DNA of 64,000 nt from Prorocentrum cordatum (lineage: Eukaryota > Sar > Dinophyceae > Prorocentrales > Prorocentraceae), in the NCBI GenBank assembly GCA_963575745.1, contig CAUYUJ010001740.1, forward strand, positions 1-64,000, given 5' to 3'. Position 1 is the stretch's first letter. Each line of letters begins with the position of its first letter. Both the position numbers and the translations under genes were made by a program. Below, in pieces: positions 56,870 to 64,000 of this stretch. The notes beneath the pieces were generated by a model, which made no database searches, was not told where the DNA came from, and worked only from the letters and a program-made list of their open reading frames with translations.

Positions 56870-57600
56870 AGCGGTCGTAGTCGGCGCTCAGCGACATGTG
56901 AAGTTCAGCATTCTAACAATCGCCCCTGCTCCATCTGGAATGATATGTGTTGCTCTGGCCTCTCTCCCCGTAGGATGTGTCACCGAGCTCTGGCACAAAG
57001 GTCCTTGTATGCGCGAGCGTGCGCTCCAACATGTGTTTCGAACCGATCTGCCGCTGCTGCTCTCGATCTTGGGGCCGCCAGTGCCCTGCTGCTCGTAGAT
57101 TTCACTGCGACTGCCCTTCCACTCGCCAGTCCAAAGTCAGAATTGCAGCCTGCCCACCCACGACTCGTAGTAATGCGTCCACGTTTTTTGCTGCCACCCA
57201 CGAAGAAATATGCTTTCCAGTTCTTCGCCGTTCTTCTTCACCACTGCTGCACGATGTGTAGAGCATGCTTACGTGTTCCAAATTCACTCGAAAGGCGGCA
57301 GATCGACCTCTCAGATCCAGTGGTGGGTGGTGACCGTGGTTTAAACTGCGCCTCGCTAGCTGAGTTGAAAGAGAAAGATGGTCCCACCGCTGTTGTTTGT
57401 CCAGCAGCCGCGCCCCCATGTGTTACCAAATGCTGTGGGAGCTGCTGAATGGCTGCTGGAGGTTCCCCATCTGCTTTGCGCTTCGTGCCCGTCAACACAA
57501 GACGATGTCACGAATTCTGCATCGCCTTGCTTATGCCCTCGCACAGTTCTCCTCATGCAGGTTGCGGGTTGTATTAAATGGCTCCTGATATAGACCGTGC
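56870..57600. other. Low-repeat island, possible minus-strand gene fragment
   Basis: Non-repetitive. The minus strand has TKRKADGEPPAAIQQLPQHL (about 57490-57430) with ERSICRLSSEFGTRKHALH downstream, and in another frame EELESIFLRGWQQKTWTHYY (about 57245-57186). They could be exons of one decayed gene; a GTAAGC donor lies between. No family is recognised. Overlapping plus ORFs look like shadows. Confidence 0.3.
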
Positions 57601-58030
57601 GGCGATCAAGAACACCTCGCAGACCAACGCTGCGTCGCATTTGTGCTCACCTGTGCAGTGCCGCCACCCCTCGCGGTGCGTGTCGCGTGTCTCGGGGTTT
57701 GGACTCCGACACCCTTGGAAATGCTGCCTCCTCCCGCCAGCTGACCGACAAGTCTGAAGCCTGATTTACCAGCTCGAAGAGGCGGGGGGAGAGGGAGGAG
57801 GTGAATGAAGAGGCTCAGGACCACAACAACGACCAGGCAGTCGAGGAGCTTCAGCGGCGACGCGGTTATATCGATTGAGGCGGCGACTGCGACAAGGAAC
57901 ACCGATTCGCGCTCCCCAGGAGGAGAACCAGCCTCCACAATCACAAGGACCACGGTGAGGACTTCGCGCACCATGGGAAGGGATGGGCGGGAGGGGTACA
58001 ATGTCAGGTATGGCGCGAGCGCACATGGCT
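57601..58030. other. Unassigned
   Basis: Mixed sequence; nothing supported. Confidence 0.3.
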
Positions 58031-58790
58031 TGACGCCCCCCCCTTCTTTCCTCCTCCTCCTCCCTCTCTGCATGTCACGACTCGCCTCCCCTCCTGCTGC
58101 TCCTCCTCCTCCTCCTCCTCCTCCCCGTCCTCCTCCTCCTCCCCCTCCTCCTCCTCCTCCTCGTCCTCGCAGCCTCTCTATCCTCACTCGTCCTCTCCCT
58201 CCCCCTCTCCCTATCATCCCCCTCCTCCTCCCCCTCCCCCCCCCTCCTCCTCCTCCTCCTCCTCCTCCTCCTCCTCCTCCTCCTCCTCCTCCTCCTCCTC
58301 CTCCTCCTCCTCCTCCTCCTCTCTCCTCCTCCTCCTCCCCTCTCCTCTCTCGTCCTCTTCCTCCTTCTCCTCCTCATTCGTCCCTTTCCTCCTCCTCCTC
58401 CTCCTTCTCCAGCTCATCCCCCCTCCCTCTCCTCTCTCATCCCTCGTCTGCCTCCTGCTCTTCCACCCCATCCTCCTCCTCCTCCTCCTCCTCCTCCTCC
58501 TCCTCATCCTCCTCATCTTTCTCCGCCTCCTCCTCCTCATCCTCCTCCTCCTCATCGTCCTCCTCCTCCTCCTCCTCCTCCTCCGCCTCCTCCTCCTCCT
58601 CCTCCTCCCCCTCCTCCTCCTCGTCCTCCTCCTCATCCTCGTCCTCCTCGTCCTCCTCCTCCTCCTCCTCCGCTTTCTCGTCCTCCTCCTCCTCGTCTCC
58701 TCCTCCTCCTCCGCCTCCTCCTTCTCCTCCGCCAACCCCTCCTTCTCCTCCTTCCCCCACCCTCCTCCTCCTCGAGAACGGGGGATTGTG
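58031..58790. repeat. (CCT)n homopyrimidine tract, about 750 bases
   Basis: Largest trinucleotide tract in the window, with GCC, TCG and CAT variants. Long Ser/Pro or Glu/Arg ORFs here are artefacts. A smaller CCT run follows at 58885-58935. Confidence 0.95.
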
Positions 58791-59049
58791 GAGCCCCTCG
58801 GGGTTCCAGAGCGCGCGAGGCTTTCACACTGACTTCGCGCGTGCGTCTTTGAATGGTGTGCGTGTTTTGTGGCGTCCTCCTGTCCTTCCGCCTCCACCTC
58901 CTCCTCCTCCTCCTCCTCCACCTCCTTTTTTCTCTCCCCCCCTTCCCCCCCAAAACAAAAATCATGTTTGGAATGGTTAACATGAGGATTTGTTGTTTGT
59001 GTTGGGGGGGGGGCGGCAACCAAATGAATGCGACGTGGCCTAATCTGCC

Positions 59050-62000
59050 CTCCCCCATGGAAGGATTCCTATTGAACGCCCCCACAAGAAGGATTCATAA
59101 TGAACTCCTCTACAGAAGGATTCCGATCGCAACCCTCCACATAATGATTCCTACTGAACTCACCAGCAAAAGGATTGATATTGAGATGCTTCGAAAGAAA
59201 GAACTCCCCTATGGCATTGCATTGGCATTGGGTTGGCAATGATTTGGCATCGCATTGGCATTGCGCTTGGCAGTGCGTTGCTGGTGCGCTTGCATTTCGC
59301 AAGCATTGCGCTGGCGAGTCCTAATGGAACCCTCCACATAAGGACTCCGATCAAAACCTGCTACACAAAGGGCCCGATTGAAACCGTCCACAAAAAACGA
59401 TTCATATTGCCACCCTCCACAGAAGGATTCCATGCGAAACCCTCCACAGAAGGATTCCGATTAAACTCTACCGCAAGGGGTTTCCCCCATTGGCAGTGCA
59501 TTGGCATTGGGTTGGGATCGCTGTGGCATTGGTGTTGCATTGCGTTGGCACTGCGTTGGCATTGCGCTGGCGAGTTCCAACACCTCCCTTCGCAGAATGA
59601 TTCCTGTTGAACCCCCACAAGAAGGATTCCGATTGAAGCATTTCGCCATAAGGGTTCACATTGAACTCTCTCACGGCCCTCCCCCCTAGAAGGGTTCCTA
59701 TTGAACGCCCCCACAAGAAGGATTCACAGTGAAATCCTCTACAGAAGGATTCCGATCGAAACCCTCCACAGAATGATTCCTACTGAAATCCTCCACATAT
59801 GATGGGTTCCTATTGAAATCACCCGCAGAAGGATTGATATTGAGATGCTTCGAAAGAAAGAACTCCCCGATGGCATTGCATTGGCATTGGTTTGGCAATG
59901 GTTTGGCATCGCATTGGCATCGCGTTGGCATTGCGCTTGGCAGTGCGTTGCTAGTGTGCTTGCATTTCGCAGGCGTTGCGCTGGCGAGTACTAATGGAAC
60001 CCTCCACAGTAGGACTCCGATCGAAACCTTCTACAAGAAGGACTCCTATTGAAACCATCCACAAAAACAGTTCATATTGACACCCTCCACAGAAGGATTC
60101 CATGCGAAACCCTCCACAGAAGGATTGCTATTGAAATCTACCACAAGGGGTTTCCCCCATTGGCAGTGCATTGGCATTGGGTTGGGATCGCCGCGGCATT
60201 GGTATTGCATTGCGTTGGCGCTGCGTTGGCACTGCGCTGGCATTGCGATGGCGACTTCCAACACCTCCCTTCGCAGAATGATTCCCGTTGAACCCCACAC
60301 AACAAGGATTCCGATTGAAGCATCCCACAAGAAGGGTTCACATTGAGCTCCCCCACGGAAGGATTCCATTCGAAATCCTCCAGAGGATTCTTCTTGAACC
60401 CGATCACAAACGATTTCCCACATTGGCATTGCATTGGCATTGAAGTGGGATCGCGTTGGCATTGGTTTAACATTGCGTTGGTATTGCGTTGGCATCGCGC
60501 TGGCGAGTTCTAATGCCCCCCCCCCACAGAAGGGTTCCTGTGAACACCTTGCACACGAAAAGATTCTTTTGAAAGTCCCCACACGGAGGGTTCAAAGTAA
60601 CCCCCCCACAAAACGATTCCAATCGAAACCCTCCACGGGAGGATTCTGATCGAAATCCTCCACATACGGACTCGTAACCAAATCGTCCACCTAAATATTC
60701 CTAGTGAAATCTGTCGGAAGACATAAATTCCGCCATCGGCATTGCATTGGCATTGGTTTGGCAACGGTTTGGCATCGCATTGGCATTGCGTTGGAATGGC
60801 GATGGCAGTGCGTTAGCAGTGCGATGGCATTGCGTTGACATTGCGCTGGCGAGTCCTACTCAAACACTTCACAGAAGGATTCCTAGTGAACACCCCCACA
60901 AAAAGGATGTTTATTTAATCTCCCCCACAAGAAGGATTCAAATTTGAATCCTCAACAGAAGGGTTCCGTGCGAAACCCTCCATGAAAAGGGTTCCTAGTG
61001 AATCCCCCCGAAAAAAGGCTCTTAGAAGGATTGCTATTGAAAGCTACCGCAAACAATTCCTCCCATTGGCATTGCATTGGCATTGGTTTGGCATGTCTTT
61101 GGCACTGCTTCGGCATTGCGCTGGCGAGTTCGAGCGGCTCCCACCACAGAACGGTTCTTCACCTTCCATCACAAGAAAGGGTCTTTTTGAAAATATTTCA
61201 CACTGGAACCCCCCACGGAAGGATTCCAATCGAAACCCTCCACAGGTAGGATTCCTTTTGGAATCGACCATACAGGCCACTACCAATTGGCATTGCATTG
61301 GCATTGGTTTGGGATCGCTTTGGCATTGCATTGGCATTGCGATGGCAGTGCGTTAGCAGTGCGATGGCATTGCGTTGACATTGCGCTGGCGAGTCCTACC
61401 CAAACACTTCACAGAAGGATTCCTAGTGAACACCCCCACAAAACGGATGTCTATTTAGTCCCCCCCCAACGCGAAGGATTCACTTTGAAATCATCAACAT
61501 AATGGTTTCATGCGAAGCCCTCCATATAAGGCTTCCTAGTGAAATGCCCCGAAGAAGTGTTCTTAGAAGGATTGCTATTGGACGCTACCACGAACAATTC
61601 CCCCCATTGGCATTGCACTGACATTGGCTTGGCATTGCGTTGGCACTGCTTCGGCATTGCGCTGGCGAGTTCGAATGGCTCCCACCACAGAGCGATTCAT
61701 TACCTTCCACAAAAAAAAGATCCTTTTTGAAAACCCCCACGTGAGGGATCCATACTGACCCCCCCCCCCCCCACGGAAGGATTCCACTCGAAACCCTCCA
61801 CAGGTAGGATTCCTGTTGGAACCTACCACAAAGGATACCCCCATTGGTATTGCATTGGCATTGAATTGGGATCGCCTTGGCATTGGTTTGGCATTGCGAT
61901 GGCAGTGCGTTAGCAGTGCGTTGGCATCGCGCTGGCGAGTCCTAATGGTTCCCTCCGCAGACGGACTCCTACTGAAACCCCCATTCAAGAACGATTCCGA

Positions 62001-62230
62001 TTAGATCCCCCCCACGTGAAGGATTCCTAGCGATGCCCTCCACATGAGGATCCTTATCGAAACCCTACACATAAGCATTGCTATTGACATCCTCCGAAGA
62101 AGGATTCGTAATGACATCATCCACAAAGTATTCTTATTGGAATCTACCGAACGAAGGGATTCCCCCATTGGCATTGCATTGGCATTGGTGTTGGTTGGGG
62201 ATGGATGCGTATCGCATCGCCATGCGTTGG
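59050..62230 (+). repeat. Composite satellite of 27-base and 11-base arrays
   Basis: 27-base units (GAAACCCTCCACAGAAGGAT...) alternate with about eleven blocks of 11-base units (TTGGCATTGCA/TTGGCATTGGT), at about 59210, 59488, 59872, 60157, 60420, 60737, 61064, 61283, 61607, 61845 and 62164. The opening segment at 59061 recurs at 59690. Trp/His-rich ORFs are by-products. Confidence 0.85.
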
Positions 62231-62454
62231 CCTGGTGCAGGAGATAGACAAAGAGAGAGAGAGAGAGAGACAAAGAGAGAGAGAGAGAGAGAACACTAGA
62301 GAACGATCTAACGCGACAAGACTAGTATGAGGGGGTCACGGCGACAAGAAACATGTAAGAAACAATCAAATTTGAAGGATGGAGAAGTGTTTCACTCGAT
62401 AAAAACCGTATGCAATCGACGAGGGGCTCCACAATCCCTCGGCCTCTCCTCCTC

Positions 62455-62635
62455 CCCCTCCTCCTCCTCCTCCTCCTCCTCCTCCTCCTCCTACCCCCTC
62501 CTCCTCCTCCTGCTCCTCCTTCTCCTCCTCCTGCTCCTCCTTCTCCTCCTCCTCCTCCTGTTCGCAGTCCTCCTCCTGCTCCTCCTCTTCCGCTCCTCCT
62601 CATCCTCCTTCTCCTCCTCCTCATCATCATCGTCA
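62455..62635. repeat. (CTC)n tract
   Basis: CCT repeats with TGCTCC variants; preceded by a GA repeat at 62250-62292. Confidence 0.9.
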
Positions 62636-63268
62636 TCATCATCAGCATCAGCAGCAGCATCATAATCATCATCATCATCATCAGCAACATCATCACCATC
62701 ACCATCACCACCATCACCATCACAGACATCTTCAGCACCATCATCATCAGCAGCAGCATCAGCATCACATCCTCATCATCATGACCATCATCACCATCAC
62801 CGTAATCATCAGCAGCAACATCATCATCATCATCATCATCAGCATCATCATCATCATCATCAACATCATCATCATCGTCATCACCAGCATCATCCGCATC
62901 ACCTCATCATCGACATCGCCTTATTCATCGTCGTCATCATCATCGGCATCGTTATTTTGATCAGCAGCAGCATCAGTATCAGCATCGTCATCATCATCAT
63001 CAGCATCATCATCATCATCGTCGTGGTCATCATCAGCATCATCGTGGTCTGCATAGTAATCATCATCATTATCATCATCATCATCATCCACATCATCATC
63101 ATGATTACCTTCATCATCAACATCACCATCATCAGCATCAACCGCATCATCATCATAATCATCTTCATCATCATCATCAGCATCCGCAGCATCCGCATCA
63201 TCTTCATCCTCATCCTCATCATCATCCTCATCAGCTTCGTCATCTTCCTTATTACCATCGCCATCATC

Positions 63269-63324
<56 letters not shown>

Positions 63325-63385
63325 TATTATTATTATTGTTTTTATTATTATTATTATTACTATTAGTATTAGTATTATTAGTATT
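62620..63385. repeat. (CAT)n trinucleotide tract, about 760 bases
   Basis: CAT/ATC repeats with CAG, CGT and CAC variants, ending in ATT repeats. Reads as Ile, Ser/His or Met/Asp runs by frame; not coding. Confidence 0.95.
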
Positions 63386-64000
63386 ATTTGTGCTATTATT
63401 ACCAACCCCAGCCCTCATCTCCTACCTAACCGCGCTTCCTCATTCCAAGGTTCCCAAGGATTCTAGTCCCTATGTGTAATGCTCCCTGGCCGGTGCTCCC
63501 TGGTGCATGCTCCATGCTTCTCCCTCCTCCTGCCTGATTGTCCCTCATCTCTTCCCTCGTCCCTCCTCTCTTCCCTCCCCCTCCCCTGTTTTCCTCTCTC
63601 CCACTTTCTGTCTCTCGCTCTCTCTAAATTCCTCTAGCTGGCGTAGTCCTTCGCCTCCTCTTCCTAGGACAGAAGGTGTCGATACCGCTGCTGCCCGGAC
63701 CTCTCCAAAGATGCACCCACAAAAACCTGAACCTCGGAGAGAATCCAGCCGTGGCGATAAGGGCCCTCCAGCAAGCGCAGCGGCATCAGCATCCCGTCCT
63801 CCTCTGATCCCCAAGCCCCCCACCTCCTCCGCGCGCGCGCGCGACCTGTCGACTACAGTGCGGGCGCGGCCGCAAGAAACCCTCGCAAGAAACCCAGCCC
63901 TGAGAGCCCGTGCGCGAGGTTCACCTGATGGGGAAGCCTGGCGCACCCTGAGCGCAGCAGCTCCTTCCAACGGGCCGCGGGAAGTCACCAAGCCGCGCGA
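63386..64000. other. Right-edge stretch with minus ORF
   Basis: The minus ORF 63991-63545 (148 aa, Arg/Ala/Gly-rich, ending in a Glu/Arg/Lys tail) may be part of a retroelement reaching beyond the edge. CAAGAAACCCAGCCCTGAGA (63888) weakly resembles the interior of inverted-repeat family 3. No firm call. Confidence 0.25.

Noticed and set aside
57805-58980. 391-aa Ser/Pro-rich plus ORF and 269-aa Arg/Glu-rich minus ORF
   Set aside because: Translations of a CCT tract; no constraint visible.
59050-62230. Possible CRISPR-like array because repeats alternate with other sequence
   Set aside because: Both modules are degenerate tandem satellites, spacers are not unique, and the context is eukaryotic with no cas genes.
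62899-63466. Long Ile-, Met- or Asp-rich ORFs
   Set aside because: Translations of the CAT tract in different frames.

Overview
The window looks like nuclear DNA of a dinoflagellate. The evidence is convergent. A minus-strand ORF at 89-1609 resembles the first ORF of retroelements I know only from dinoflagellates. Four spliced minus-strand genes mix GT, GC and probable GA donors with AG acceptors. A 13-base exact match to the core of the dinoflagellate spliced leader lies 8 bases upstream of one start codon. The rest is dense with simple and satellite repeats. A Prorocentrum-like, GC-rich genome is my best guess, but the species cannot be fixed from sequence alone. Nothing here looks prokaryotic: no operons, Shine-Dalgarno sites, CRISPR, tRNA or rRNA genes were found.

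Region 1, about 1-21.5 kb, is the gene-bearing part, and every credible gene is on the minus strand. Reading 5' to 3' on that strand, the order is: a fragment of retroelement; gene A (21039-17342, 7 exons, 616 aa); gene B (16949-11801, 9 exons, 864 aa); gene C (10105-6690, 3 exons, 730 aa); gene D (6699-5070, 3 exons, 384 aa), whose start overlaps the stop of C; then the retroelement ORF. Exon models for A, B and D keep frame across every junction. Most introns are built of GGA/CCT purine-pyrimidine tracts. Clusters of an 11-base GATGACA-type unit recur about once per gene and are absent from the repeat-only part. Gene D has cytosine-methyltransferase-like motifs. A, B and C resemble multi-copy dinoflagellate-only families that I recall but cannot verify here.

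Region 2, about 21.5-44.9 kb, is a repeat mosaic. It holds helical-pitch (10-11 base) satellites in both orientations, a 14-base satellite at three loci, an 8-base telomere-like array, a diffuse CG-rich satellite with GAC arrays (26.3-36.5 kb), a poly-T/poly-A hairpin, and a 2.25-kb inverted repeat (38685-40937) built of nested short arrays. It also holds several families of small inverted-repeat elements and a remnant of a non-LTR reverse transcriptase.

Region 3, about 44.9-64 kb, holds a G-rich array, two copies of a 1.75-kb higher-order repeat made of 90-base monomers (45.4-49.1 kb), more inverted-repeat elements, more helical-pitch satellite, a large CCT tract, a composite 27-base/11-base satellite (59.0-62.2 kb) and a long CAT tract. 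No intact gene is supported from 22 to 64 kb; the long ORFs there come from repeat arrays with monomers divisible by three.
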